From assembly GCF_004912145.1 (NCBI RefSeq), contig NZ_STGT01000001.1, positions 868,001 to 932,000 on the forward strand: a DNA stretch of 64,000 bases, in the 5' to 3' direction. The position numbers and the translations under genes are program-made. The notes below the pieces were generated by a model. The model saw nothing but the letters and a program-made list of their open reading frames with translations. It was not told where the DNA came from and searched no databases. The DNA is from Peteryoungia rhizophila. GTDB taxonomy: Bacteria; Pseudomonadota; Alphaproteobacteria; Rhizobiales; Rhizobiaceae. This document shows, in pieces, positions 45,090 to 53,593 of the stretch. Positions within the stretch are counted from its first letter, which is position 1; every line of letters begins with the position of its first letter.

Positions 45090-45647
45090 TTACATCTTCG
45101 GCAGGATGACCGCGTCGACGACGTGGATCACGCCGTTCGACTGCTTGACGTCGGCGATGGTCACGGTGGAGACGCCATCCATTTCATCGGTCAGCGTCAC
45201 CTTGCCGTCCGCAGCCTTGGCCTTCAGCACGCAGCCACCAACGGTGGTGACGTCGTGTTCGCCGCCGTCATCGGAGATCATCTTGACGAGGGCTTCGGCC
45301 ATCACATCCGCTGCCACGACATGGCAGGTCAGGACCTTGGTCAGCTGTTCCTTGTTTTCCGGCTTCAGCAGCGTGTCGACCGTACCGGCCGGCAACTTGG
45401 CGAAGGCGTCGTTGGTCGGAGCGAAAACGGTGAACGGACCGGCGCCCGACAGGGTTTCAACGAGACCGGCTGCCTGGACGGCGGCAACGAGCGTCGTGTG
45501 ATCCTTCGAGTTGACGGCGTTTTCGACGATGTTCTTGGTTTCGAGCATTTCACCACCGCCGACCATCGGATTGGCGGCATAGGCTGCGGCAGCGCCTGCC
45601 AGGATGGCTGCGGAGAATGCGAGCGGGCGAAGAGCGGTCTTGAACAT
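45090..45647 (-). CDS. Secreted fasciclin-domain protein
   Basis: The 185 residues start with a signal peptide (MFKTALRPLAFSAAILAGAA, cleavage near AYA-ANP) and consist of one FAS1 domain: TTLVAAVQAAGLVETLSGAG, the H1-like FTVFAPTNDAFAKLPAGTVD, and the H2-like SNGVIHVVDAVILPK. FAS1 proteins mediate adhesion or surface binding. It lies downstream of an ECF sigma/anti-sigma pair on the same strand, the arrangement known for SigK-RskA and MPT70/MPT83 in mycobacteria, so it is a plausible sigma target. Confidence 0.92.
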   Translation of the reverse strand: MFKTALRPLAFSAAILAGAAAAYAANPMVGGGEMLETKNIVENAVNSKDHTTLVAAVQAAGLVETLSGAGPFTVFAPTNDAFAKLPAGTVDTLLKPENKEQLTKVLTCHVVAADVMAEALVKMISDDGGEHDVTTVGGCVLKAKAADGKVTLTDEMDGVSTVTIADVKQSNGVIHVVDAVILPKM

Positions 45648-45763
45648 TACGGTTTCCTCTTATCCTTGGTGTTCTCGATCGTGTCCCTGCGGTTCGGGCG
45701 GGACATCGGGGGCGTCCCTCAGTGGGAACATCTCCAAGGACGGAGGGCCATTCGAACAAGTTT

Positions 45764-45791
45764 CAGGCGGCCCGAACAAATCGGCCGCCTG
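45764..45791 (-). terminator. Hairpin between the anti-sigma and fasciclin genes
   Basis: Stem CAGGCGGCC/GGCCGCCTG with a ten-base AT-rich loop, 38 bases after the anti-sigma stop. No T-run on the minus strand, so it is a partial terminator or processing site; fasciclin could have its own promoter in the 116 bases beyond. Confidence 0.55.
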
Positions 45792-45828
45792 CAAGACACC
45801 TCGTTGATGTAGAACGATTATTTCTTCT

Positions 45829-46545
45829 TCAGGGCCCGACTTCGCCGAGCGCCACGACCGGACCGGTCGCCTGGCCGGTGGGCGAACCGCCGAAAGGCTC
45901 GAGACTGACGGCCAGAACCACGCCTTCCGCCAGGCGTGCGCGCAGGTCTTCCGGCACATCGATCTCCCCCTGCCCCGTCTGCGGCAGAACGCCGAGCGAG
46001 ACCGGCGCCTGTTCCCCTTCGACGAGCCAGAGCTCAAGCGATTTCTGATCGGCCCCGCCGCTCGCGACAGGGGTAACGGACAGGCGGCCCGAACTGCCGT
46101 CGTAGCGGGCATGAAGCGCGATTGCCTGATCCTCTCCGGCGAGATCTGCCGTGAGCGCCGTTTGCGGCTTCGGACGGATCTGTTCGGCATAGTCGAGGCC
46201 GACCAGGAGACCAAGAGCGGCGACGGAGGCAAAGCTCAGGCCGCGCCAGAGCACCAGCGAATTCCACAGGCTGTCCTTGACCGCCGCCACCGTCGCCGGC
46301 GAGGCGAAGAGCCGATCCTCGATCTTCGAGAACAGCTGATCCGGCGGTGAGGCCTCGGCGTAATCGTCGTTGAACTGGGTGAGGTTCTCTTCCCAGCGCT
46401 TGACCATGGCGGCGAACTGCCGGTCGTGGCGCAGGCGCGCATCCACCTTCTGGCGTTCGGTTCCGCTCAGGACGCCGAGGACATATTCGCCCGCGAGAAC
46501 TTCATCCCGCGACCGATCTCCCTTGCTTTGGTCAGGCGTGCTCAT
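45829..46545 (-). CDS. Anti-sigma factor (RskA/anti-sigma-K type)
   Basis: A 238-residue single-pass membrane protein. The N-terminal 90 residues form the cytoplasmic sigma-binding domain (DEVLAGEYVLGVLSGTERQK, FAAMVKRWEENLTQFNDDY). One helix follows near 95-117 (SLVLWRGLSFASVAALGLLV), and the periplasmic C-terminal half has the RskA-type segments LELWLVEGEQAPVSLGVLPQ and VLAVSLEPFGGSPTGQATGP. Its start overlaps the sigma gene end by 14 bases, so it is translationally coupled. It should hold the sigma factor at the membrane until a signal triggers proteolysis. Confidence 0.9.
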   Translation of the reverse strand: MSTPDQSKGDRSRDEVLAGEYVLGVLSGTERQKVDARLRHDRQFAAMVKRWEENLTQFNDDYAEASPPDQLFSKIEDRLFASPATVAAVKDSLWNSLVLWRGLSFASVAALGLLVGLDYAEQIRPKPQTALTADLAGEDQAIALHARYDGSSGRLSVTPVASGGADQKSLELWLVEGEQAPVSLGVLPQTGQGEIDVPEDLRARLAEGVVLAVSLEPFGGSPTGQATGPVVALGEVGP

Positions 46546-47077
46546 CCATGCACTCTCTCAGTTTCAAAAGGCTGCGCCGCAGCCATGTGCGCATCGTGTT
46601 CAAGGGAACGGCGAAGTGATCCGCCAGCTCCTGATAGGAGAGACCTTCGACATAGGCCTGGCGAACCGCCAGCGCCCTGTCAGGATCCAATGCCTCCAGG
46701 CATGTGTCAATCCGACCACCCTCGGATCGCAGCACGGCGTGCTGCTCCGGATCGGGCGCCAGATCGGCGATATCGATCGCAGTGTCGATATCCTCGCCCT
46801 GCGGTCGACGCGCCCTCAGACGATCGATGCAATGGTAGCGGACGATGGCGCAAAGCCATGGATAGGCATTGGCACCGTCGCCCGTATAGCTGCCGGCCTT
46901 GTGCCAGATCTTGACGAACACATCCTGGAGCGCCTCTTCGGCCTCGCCCCTGTCTTTGAGCATACGGATGCAGATGGCGAAAAGTTTCGCCGAAATGCGA
47001 CTATAGAGCAAGGAAAAGGCGGCACGGTCCTTCAGCGCTACCCGCGCCAGCAATCCGCCGATGTCGTCGCGTTCCAT
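46532..47077 (-). CDS. ECF-family RNA polymerase sigma factor
   Basis: The 181-residue protein has sigma region 2 (LYSRISAKLFAICIRMLKDR, EALQDVFVKIWHKAGSY, with the -10 reading WLCAIVRYHCIDRLRARR) and region 4 (AYVEGLSYQELADHFAVPLN, TMRTWLRRSLLKLRE). No region 1.1 or 3, as for group IV. It is paired with an RskA-type anti-sigma factor and a fasciclin gene, so it resembles the SigK group. I could not identify a convincing target promoter by eye. Confidence 0.93.
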   Translation of the reverse strand: MERDDIGGLLARVALKDRAAFSLLYSRISAKLFAICIRMLKDRGEAEEALQDVFVKIWHKAGSYTGDGANAYPWLCAIVRYHCIDRLRARRPQGEDIDTAIDIADLAPDPEQHAVLRSEGGRIDTCLEALDPDRALAVRQAYVEGLSYQELADHFAVPLNTMRTWLRRSLLKLRECMDEHA

Positions 47078-47235
47078 GGAGCCCCCTCATGCAGTGGCCA
47101 TGATATAGCGCTGCATCTTCGGTGGACAATGCGACGGGAAGAAGAAGCATGTCACAGACCGCTTATATTGCGGCGCGATTATTCCATCCGACGCAGTGAT
47201 GCGCTAAAAGGCCGCCATCCAATGCGAGGTTTCCC

Positions 47236-48123
47236 ATGACATCGACCGAAAGCGAAATGCAGGCCCGCCTTCTCGTCCAGGCCCTGCCCTTCATGCAGCG
47301 CTACGAGAACAAGACCATCGTGGTCAAATATGGCGGCCATGCCATGGGCAATCCCGAGCTCGGCAAGGCATTTGCAGCCGACATCGCGCTCTTGAAGCAG
47401 TCGGGCGTCAACCCGATCGTCGTGCATGGCGGCGGCCCGCAGATCGGCGCGATGCTCGCCCGCATGGGCATCGAATCGCGTTTCGAGAACGGCCTGCGCG
47501 TCACCGACCAGAAGACGGTCGAGATCGTCGAAATGGTTCTCGCCGGCTCGATCAACAAGGAAATCGTCGCGCTGATCAACCAGACCGGCGAATGGGCGAT
47601 CGGGCTCTGCGGCAAGGACGGCAACATGGTCTTTGCCGAAAAGGCGCAGAAGAAGGTCCGCGATCCCGACAGCAATATCGAGCGCGTGCTCGATCTCGGT
47701 TTCGTCGGCGATGTCGTCGAAGTGGACCGCACGCTGCTCGACCTGCTCGCCCGCTCCGAGATGATCCCGGTCATCGCCCCGGTCGCTCCCGGCCGCGACG
47801 GCGCGACCTACAACATCAATGCCGACACATTTGCCGGTGCGATCGCCGGCGCGCTCAATGCCTCGCGCCTGCTTTTCCTGACGGACGTTCCCGGCGTGCT
47901 CGACAGACAAGGCAAGCTGATCAAGGAACTCTCGGTCGCCGAAGCGCATGCACTGATCGCGGACGGCACAATTTCAGGCGGCATGATCCCCAAGGTCGAG
48001 ACCTGCATCGAGGCGATCCAGGCCGGCGTCCAGGGCGTCGTCATCCTGAACGGCAAGACCGCCCATTCCGTGCTGCTCGAGCTCTTCACCGAGACGGGTG
48101 CCGGCACGCTGCTCGTTCCCTGA
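47236..48123 (+). CDS. argB: Acetylglutamate kinase
   Basis: Phosphorylates N-acetylglutamate, the second step of arginine synthesis. The 295 residues show the amino-acid-kinase fold: [15 protein letters not shown] near the N-terminus, [40 protein letters not shown] and [20 protein letters not shown] with its catalytic Lys. An N-terminal helix of the hexameric, arginine-inhibited type seems present ([18 protein letters not shown]). It complements argD and argF at the window start and is divergent from the sigma gene. Confidence 0.96.
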   Translation: MTSTESEMQARLLVQALPFMQRYENKTIVVKYGGHAMGNPELGKAFAADIALLKQSGVNPIVVHGGGPQIGAMLARMGIESRFENGLRVTDQKTVEIVEMVLAGSINKEIVALINQTGEWAIGLCGKDGNMVFAEKAQKKVRDPDSNIERVLDLGFVGDVVEVDRTLLDLLARSEMIPVIAPVAPGRDGATYNINADTFAGAIAGALNASRLLFLTDVPGVLDRQGKLIKELSVAEAHALIADGTISGGMIPKVETCIEAIQAGVQGVVILNGKTAHSVLLELFTETGAGTLLVP

Positions 48124-48149
48124 GCCAATCCATCACCTGCTGCTGCCGG

Positions 48150-49637
48150 TCACTCGATCGGCAGCGGACGCTCCAGCTTCTCGCTTGCCGGCGTCACCGT
48201 TCTCATCGATAGCACCGCCACTAGGACGATCGCATAGGCAACGAAGTTGTAGATCAGTCCGAGCGACATGCCCTCGGCATAGACTTCCTTGCCACTTAAG
48301 CCTTCCGCCGCATTGCGCGCCAGATCCGAGAAGAAGATCTCGCTGACGATGGCAATCCCGAGCGCACTGCCGACCTGCTGGATCGCCTGAAGCGCGCCCG
48401 ATCCGCCGCCGGCATCCTGTGGCGGCACGCCAGCCAGCACCAGCTGGAACATAGGCGCGATCGCGATGCCCATGCCAAGGCCGCTGAGCAGGAACCACGG
48501 CAGAAGCGCCATGCGGTCGATGCTTTCGCCGACGGTCTGAATCTCCATGCGCAACAGGCCCATGCCGACTGCCACCATCACGACGCCGACGATGACCCGG
48601 ACTCGCGGCGTGATATTGCCGAGGCGGCCCGATATCAGCGAAGCGACGAAGATGCCGACAGAAAACGGCACTGTCGTCAGGCCTGACTGCAACGGCGTCA
48701 GGCTGTAGCCCTGCTGCAGGAACATTGCGAGGATCAGGAAGAAGCCGGGCAGCGTCGAAAAGAAGGTCGCCGTCATCAACGAGCCGATGACGTAGTTGCG
48801 GTTCTTCATCAGCGCGACGGGCAGAAGTTCCGGCGCTTTCATCCGATGCTGGTGCCGCTCCCAGAGAGCGAAGGCGACGCCGAAAGGTATGGCCAAACCC
48901 AGCATGACGAAACACCAGATGGGCCAGCCAAAACCACGGCCCTCGATCAGCGGGAAGATCACGCAGAAGATCGTGACCGCAGCAAGCGCAATGCCGCCGA
49001 AATCGTTCTTCAGGCCGGGTTTCGGCGGCAGTGCCGGGATCAGGCGCCAGCCGAGCAGGATGGTCATGATCCCGACCGGAATATTGATCAGAAAGATCGG
49101 CCGCCAGCCGAGGCCGAGCACATCGAGGCTGATCAGCCAGCCGCCGAGGAGCGGGCCGGAAACGGAGGCAAGGCCCGCGCTCAGGCCGAAGAGTGAAAAG
49201 GCTGCCGCCCGCTCCTTCGGTGGAAACATCATCTGGGCAATGGCCAGCACCTGTGGCGTCATGACCGCCGCACCCGCCCCCTGCAACAGGCGTGCTGCCA
49301 CCAGCCAACCGATATCGGATGCCAGCCCGCAAAGCAGCGAGGCAAAGGTGAAGGCCGCCACGCCGACCAGAAACACCTGCTTCTTGCCCCGAACGTCGCC
49401 GAGCCGACCGAAGGGCAGAAGTCCGAGCGCAAAGACCAGCACGTAACCGGCGACCACCCATTCGATCTGGCTCGAGGTCGCCCCGAGCTCCGACTGCAGG
49501 CTCGGCAGCGCGACATTGACGATGGTGACGTCGAGCAAGTTCATGAAATTCGCCAGCATCATCACGAGAAGAGCCGTCCAGCGCTTCGGATAGGGATGCG
49601 AGGCGTCGGCGCTGATCGCTGGTGTCTTGGTGTGCAC
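48150..49637 (-). CDS. MFS drug/solute exporter of the DHA2 (14-helix) type
   Basis: A 495-residue major-facilitator exporter with 14 predicted helices. Motif A-like GLLPFGRLGDVRGKKQVFL and motif C-type SGPLLGGWL are present, and helix 1 carries NFMNLLDVTIVNVALPSL, typical of EmrB/QacA relatives. The start is probably the GTG at 49637 (HTKTPAISADASHP) behind GGGGAG; the open frame beyond it encodes palindromic-repeat sequence and is not real. Substrate unknown. No adjacent TetR regulator or HlyD-type partner is seen. Confidence 0.88.
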   Translation of the reverse strand: MHTKTPAISADASHPYPKRWTALLVMMLANFMNLLDVTIVNVALPSLQSELGATSSQIEWVVAGYVLVFALGLLPFGRLGDVRGKKQVFLVGVAAFTFASLLCGLASDIGWLVAARLLQGAGAAVMTPQVLAIAQMMFPPKERAAAFSLFGLSAGLASVSGPLLGGWLISLDVLGLGWRPIFLINIPVGIMTILLGWRLIPALPPKPGLKNDFGGIALAAVTIFCVIFPLIEGRGFGWPIWCFVMLGLAIPFGVAFALWERHQHRMKAPELLPVALMKNRNYVIGSLMTATFFSTLPGFFLILAMFLQQGYSLTPLQSGLTTVPFSVGIFVASLISGRLGNITPRVRVIVGVVMVAVGMGLLRMEIQTVGESIDRMALLPWFLLSGLGMGIAIAPMFQLVLAGVPPQDAGGGSGALQAIQQVGSALGIAIVSEIFFSDLARNAAEGLSGKEVYAEGMSLGLIYNFVAYAIVLVAVLSMRTVTPASEKLERPLPIE

Positions 49638-49795
49638 TTTTGTCTCCCCGCCCTCGGCGCGCTTGTGCCGTCCGGTGTATCGCGCAGCGGGATGGGTCGC
49701 AACGGGGCAAGGGTATCCGTCATGGTGAGGCGGGCATGGCGGCGTTCCTCTCCCCCGCAAGGGGCGAGATAGAGCCGCGGTCCTCACTTGTATCT

Positions 49796-49825
49796 GGATC
49801 CTCGGGTCAAGCCCGAGGATGACGG
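49796..49825 (+). repeat. Palindromic repeat, copy 1
   Basis: GGATCCTCGGGTCAAGCCCG followed by AGGATGACGG: arms ATCCTCGGG/CCCGAGGAT around TCAAG. This short interspersed palindrome is common in alphaproteobacterial intergenic DNA. Copy 2 lies in opposite orientation 85 bases away. Confidence 0.85.
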
Positions 49826-49909
49826 AGTGTGGGGAGCGACTGGTATCCTCATCTACCGCTTCCATCGCACAACGCTTGAGGAGAATACCGTCTTTCACTC
49901 CAAGAACGT

Positions 49910-49938
49910 CGTCATCCTCGGGCTTGACCCGAGGATCC
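49910..49938 (-). repeat. Palindromic repeat, copy 2 (inverted)
   Basis: CGTCATCCTCGGGCTTGACC then CGAGGATCC, the exact inverse complement of copy 1 over 29 bases. Copies 1 and 2 could pair as a long hairpin. Confidence 0.85.
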
Positions 49939-49995
49939 AAAAACAAGCCTTCCGAGGCCAGACGGGCACGTCAGATCCCTACATTTTCCGAAAAA

Positions 49996-50056
49996 GGGGG
50001 ATGATTTTGAGAAAATCACGAGCAAAATCAAACTCCGACATGTTTTTTCATCCCCC
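49996..50056. other. Structured AT-rich element, possible small RNA or miniature element
   Basis: Terminal perfect inverted repeats GGGGGATGA (49996-50004) and TCATCCCCC (50048-50056) enclose 43 AT-rich bases. Nested inside is a perfect hairpin TGATTTT-GAG-AAAATCA (50002-50018), and AAAATC recurs again. The composition differs sharply from the GC-rich neighbours. It could be a small RNA, a miniature inverted-repeat element, or a protein-binding site. Confidence 0.45.
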
Positions 50057-50501
50057 ACCCTTTGCACCCCCTTACCCTAGTCCCCGTCCCGCCCTCGGAT
50101 ACACCTGACGATGCGATGTCAGGCGAGGCGGGGCCGGCGCCGGGGGCGAGCACTCTCGCAGGTGCAGACCCCCGGCCCGCTGCAACGGTCTCCCTCCGGA
50201 CGAGGGGCTGGTAACGAAGGTGATGGGGTCGGATGCCTCATCACCGGATACCCCGATCGGAAGGACGTGCCTCAGAGGCACACAGACAAGGCGCCCACGC
50301 CGTCGCGAACATACCAGACGGAGGGGCGAAATAGACGGCGGGGATGGCGGTCGGTCGCAAATGACCAGACAATCATCCCCCGGGCGAGGGTCCCGGTCGG
50401 ATTGGTGCACCATCCGGCGGGAACCTCCCGGGCCAACGGCCAGGCTGAAGCGTCATCTCACGGTGATGCCGCAGCCGGACCCCGCGCCCGGTCATTCCTC
50501 G

Positions 50502-50528
50502 GTCATCCTCGGGCCTGACCCGAGGACC
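50502..50528 (-). repeat. Palindromic repeat, copy 3 (diverged)
   Basis: GTCATCCTCGGGCCTGACCC then GAGGACC, the same palindrome in the orientation of copy 2 with two substitutions. Confidence 0.75.
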
Positions 50529-50794
50529 GAGGACCGTCGCCGCCTTGCCAGAGAGACGCATGCAGCGGGAATAGACGCCGAACGAGGCGCCGGAAGGAGC
50601 CACATAAACTACTTAGACAGGTTGCTTCTGGCGCCTCGTCCGAGACAAGCATGACCCGACCCGGAGGGAGATATCCCGACCGGCGGCGAAGCTTGGGGTT
50701 TTTGACAGTTTGTTTTGACCTGACCTCTCTAGGGGAGAGTGAGGCGCTTGCGGGGCTCCATCTCCCCCCTTGTGGGAGAGATCGAGCCCCGCCC

Positions 50795-51709
50795 TCACAC
50801 CAAAACCAGCAACAGCACCCCGGCGACGATCAGCACGCATCCGGCAATCTCCAGCCTGTTGATCCTCTCCTTGAAAATCAGCACCGACGAGGCAAAGGTG
50901 AAGAGCATTTCGACCTGGGCCAGCGCCTTCACCACTGCCACCTGCTGCAGGGTCATGGCGATGAACCAGCCGAAAGAGGCTGTGGCGCCGACGAAGCCGA
51001 CAAGGGCGCTGACCTTCCAGGCGGCTCCGATCCGACTGAGTTCGGCCCGGTCCTTCCAGAGCATCCAGATCAGCATCGAGAGCGTCTGGACGGTGATGAC
51101 GACGCAGAGCGTATAACCTGCCTGCATGATGACATCCGGTTCAGGCAGCGTCGGGGCCAGTGCCAGCGAGGCGGCGCGGTAGGAAATGCCGGATACGCCA
51201 AAGAACAGGCCGGAGGCGAGCCCGATCAGCGCCGTGGGGCTGGTGACCGAGGTCACGAGACTCAAGGGCGTAAAGGCCGTGCGCGCGACCGAGATCAGCA
51301 TGACGCCGAGGATCGAGACGAGGATGGCCGCGGCAGTGCCGAGCCCGATCGTTTCGCCGAAGAGCACAAGTGCCAGGAGGGCCGCCTGAGCCGGTTCTGT
51401 GCGCGAATAGGCAGTGCCGACCGCGAAGTTGCGGAAGGAGAAGAGGTGCACGAGCAGGAAGGTCGCGGTGATCTGGGCAAGTGCTCCGATGACGGCCCAG
51501 ATCGCGAACGTCACGCCTGGAACCGGCAGCGGACGGCCAAGGCCGAGATGCAGGATGGCGAGGTAGAGAAAGGAAAACGGCAGGCCGAAGCCGAAGCGGA
51601 CGAAAGTCGCACCGGTCGTGCCCATCCGGCCTTTCAGGTGTTTTTGCAGCGTCGAGCGCAGGTTCTGCAGGAAGGCGCTGCCAACCGTGATGATGGCCCA
51701 GAATTCCAT
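50795..51709 (-). CDS. EamA/DMT-family transporter
   Basis: A 304-residue, ten-helix transporter with two EamA-type halves. Helix-rich segments include ATFVRFGFGLPFSFLYLAIL, EPAQAALLALVLFGETIGLG at the end of the first repeat and VEMLFTFASSVLIFKERINR in the second. The MEFWAIITVGSAFLQNLRST start is typical of a subgroup sometimes annotated as multidrug or nucleoside-type permeases; the substrate is not known. A CTCCCC/GGGGAG-type palindrome just past its stop may be its terminator. Confidence 0.88.
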   Translation of the reverse strand: MEFWAIITVGSAFLQNLRSTLQKHLKGRMGTTGATFVRFGFGLPFSFLYLAILHLGLGRPLPVPGVTFAIWAVIGALAQITATFLLVHLFSFRNFAVGTAYSRTEPAQAALLALVLFGETIGLGTAAAILVSILGVMLISVARTAFTPLSLVTSVTSPTALIGLASGLFFGVSGISYRAASLALAPTLPEPDVIMQAGYTLCVVITVQTLSMLIWMLWKDRAELSRIGAAWKVSALVGFVGATASFGWFIAMTLQQVAVVKALAQVEMLFTFASSVLIFKERINRLEIAGCVLIVAGVLLLVLV

Positions 51710-52041
51710 GGGAGAGCGTCCAGAAGAGCCGCAGCGCGGTAACCGGCTTGCGGCTGGAGTTGCTGAGATTGGTGAGAGGGCCTCGATCGCTTGGCGGCTC
51801 GGACCAGACTTCTCAGGCGGCGCGGTGGCGGATGGTGCCCGCGCTCACCGGATGGAAACGCGACGGCAGGCGCTTGCGGTCCTGCAGGACCACCAGCCGT
51901 TCCATCGCCGAAATCGCCATCTTCTTACCCATCTTTCCCAGATAGCACTTCCCGAAGCGGCGACCAATGCTAATTAGAGACAACATGCCGGGCGCCACAG
52001 AGACGTACCCCGCATGCCCCATATCTGCCCAAGAGGACCCG
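51710..52041. other. Intergenic region, nothing clearly supported
   Basis: 332 bases between the EamA transporter and the HAD gene. A minus-strand frame of up to 101 codons (51813-52118) has a possible 57-codon core starting at 51986, but there is no ribosome site and no recognised family. No clear promoter or hairpin is seen. Confidence 0.5.
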
Positions 52042-52761
52042 ATGAACACCCCAGCCAAGATCCCCTCGCCCGCCGATTTCGCCCATGTGCGCGACTGGGT
52101 CTTCGACCTCGACAACACGCTCTATCCCCATCACATCAATCTCTTCGCCCAGATCGACACGAATATGACGGGTTTCGTGGCCGAACTGCTGCAGATGGAG
52201 CCGGCCGAGGCGAGGCTCTTGCAGAAGCGCTACTACCACGAACACGGCACCACGCTCGCCGGCTTGATGCTGCATCACAAGGTCGACCCGAACGCGTTTC
52301 TGGAACGGGCGCATGCGATCGACTATTCGGCGCTGATCTCCGACGAGGTGCTTGGCTCGGCGATCAAGCGGCTGCCGGGGCGCAAGTTCATCTTCACCAA
52401 CGGCACGGTTGCCCATGCGGAAGCAGCCGCCCGGGCACTCGGCATTCTCGACCACTTCGACGACATCTTCGACATTGTCGCCGCAGACTACGTGCCGAAG
52501 CCGGCGGGTGCCACCTACGACAAGTTTGCCAGCCTCAACCGGATCGACACGAAACATGCGGCGATGTTCGAGGACCTGCCGCGAAATCTGATGGTGCCGA
52601 AGGCGCTCGGCATGAAGACGGTGCTGCTCGTGCCGCGCAACCTTGGGCACGCGATCCTGGAAACATGGGAGCGGGTCGATCATGTCGATGCCGATATCGT
52701 GGATTACCTCACCGACGATCTGACAGGCTTCCTGCAGAGGCTGCTCGCGGACGAGGCGTGA
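52042..52761 (+). CDS. HAD-family pyrimidine 5'-nucleotidase
   Basis: Cytosolic phosphatase of the SDT1/PHM8-like subgroup, 239 residues. HAD motif I is WVFDLDNTLYPHHINLF with both nucleophile Asp residues, motif II FIFTNGTVAHAEAA, motif III the Lys in DYVPKPAGATYDKF, and motif IV MFEDLPRN. The cap insertion lies between motifs I and II. Likely substrates are UMP/CMP-type nucleotides, but this is family inference. The start follows AGAGGA at 52033. Confidence 0.9.
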   Translation: MNTPAKIPSPADFAHVRDWVFDLDNTLYPHHINLFAQIDTNMTGFVAELLQMEPAEARLLQKRYYHEHGTTLAGLMLHHKVDPNAFLERAHAIDYSALISDEVLGSAIKRLPGRKFIFTNGTVAHAEAAARALGILDHFDDIFDIVAADYVPKPAGATYDKFASLNRIDTKHAAMFEDLPRNLMVPKALGMKTVLLVPRNLGHAILETWERVDHVDADIVDYLTDDLTGFLQRLLADEA

Positions 52762-52869
52762 GCGGAAGCTTACGAAAGTTTCATGCAGCTTACAGAGAGT
52801 TAAGTAGGGCCTGAGCCTTGCCGTCGCTACGGTCATCCCATCGAAGCAGACACTCGAAAGGATACCCGA

Positions 52870-53565
52870 ATGAACGGCAAGACCCTGACGCTGGCCGCCG
52901 TGGCAGCCTCTCTCCTGATCGGCACCACAGCCGGAGGCGCCTTCGCGCAGAACCGCGACGAGCGCCGTGGCCCAGGCCGTGGTGGTCCGGAGGTGATGTT
53001 CGTGCAGATGCTGCAACAGCACGACACGAACAAGGACGGCAAGATCAGCAAGGAAGAAGCGACTGCCGCGGGAACAGCCATGTTCACGGCGATCGACGCC
53101 GACAAGGACGGCATCCTGACGCCGGGCGAGATGCGCCAGCACCGTGAAGCGATGCGTGAAGAGCACAAGGCGACACGTGAAGCCATGCGGGCCGAACGCC
53201 AGGCGGCCCGTGAAGCGGCGAAGGCCGATGCGCCAACTCCGCCTCCGGGTGACGCACCCCAGGAGCAGGCGATGAACGAGGATGGTCCGCGCGGCGAGGC
53301 CAAGGGCATGCATGGCAAGCGCCATGAGGGCAAGCGCCATGGCTGGCACAATGAGCGTGCCGAGCGCGGCGAGAATCGTCGCGGCCCCGATGGCATGCGT
53401 GGCCAGGGCCGGATGATGCGGGTCGCCGATACGGACGAGAACGGCCAGATCAGCCTGGAAGAAGCAACCGCCATGGCTGACCGGATGTTCACCCGGATGG
53501 ACCGCAACAAGGACGGCTTCATCAGCGCGGAAGATATGCCGAAGCGGCCTGCCATGTTCCGCTGA
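52870..53565 (+). CDS. Secreted four-EF-hand protein
   Basis: The 231 residues have a signal peptide (LTLAAVAASLLIGTTAGGAF, cleavage after AFA) and four canonical Ca-binding loops in two pairs: DTNKDGKISKEE and DADKDGILTPGE, then DTDENGQISLEE and DRNKDGFISAED. Between the pairs lies a long basic linker rich in Arg, His, Glu and Met (KGMHGKRHEGKRHGWHNERA). It is probably periplasmic and Ca-binding; the partner is unknown. A bidirectional terminator follows. Confidence 0.9.
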   Translation: MNGKTLTLAAVAASLLIGTTAGGAFAQNRDERRGPGRGGPEVMFVQMLQQHDTNKDGKISKEEATAAGTAMFTAIDADKDGILTPGEMRQHREAMREEHKATREAMRAERQAAREAAKADAPTPPPGDAPQEQAMNEDGPRGEAKGMHGKRHEGKRHGWHNERAERGENRRGPDGMRGQGRMMRVADTDENGQISLEEATAMADRMFTRMDRNKDGFISAEDMPKRPAMFR

Positions 53566-53593
53566 TGCGGACCTTCACAGATGGATAAATGCC

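Larger units (their letters stand above)
49638..50794. other. Repeat-rich gap without a supported gene
   Basis: 1.16 kb between the two transporter genes. It holds three copies of a palindromic repeat (49796, 49910, 50502), two palindromic Cys/Gly-codon-rich hairpins of a second type (about 49746-49779 and 50757-50791, based on CTCCCCC...GGGGGAG), and an AT-rich structured element at 49996-50056. Open frames here are composed of repeat translations (such as LDPRVKPEDD) or lack ribosome sites. I see no supportable CDS. Confidence 0.7.

Noticed and set aside
46532..47225. Search for an ECF-type autoregulatory promoter upstream of the sigma gene
   Set aside because: No convincing pair of -35 and -10 elements shared with the fasciclin upstream region could be seen by eye.
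49638..49946. N-terminal extension of the DHA2 exporter to an ATG at 49946
   Set aside because: The added residues (LDPRVKPEDD and ILGLDPRIQ) are translations of palindromic intergenic repeats; the GTG at 49637 has a good ribosome site.
50111..50518. Possible 135-codon plus-strand gene in the repeat-rich gap
   Set aside because: No ribosome site, no family resemblance, and it runs into a palindromic repeat.
51813..51986. Possible small minus-strand gene upstream of the HAD gene
   Set aside because: Basic 57-codon frame without a ribosome site or known homologue; kept only as a note in the intergenic entry.
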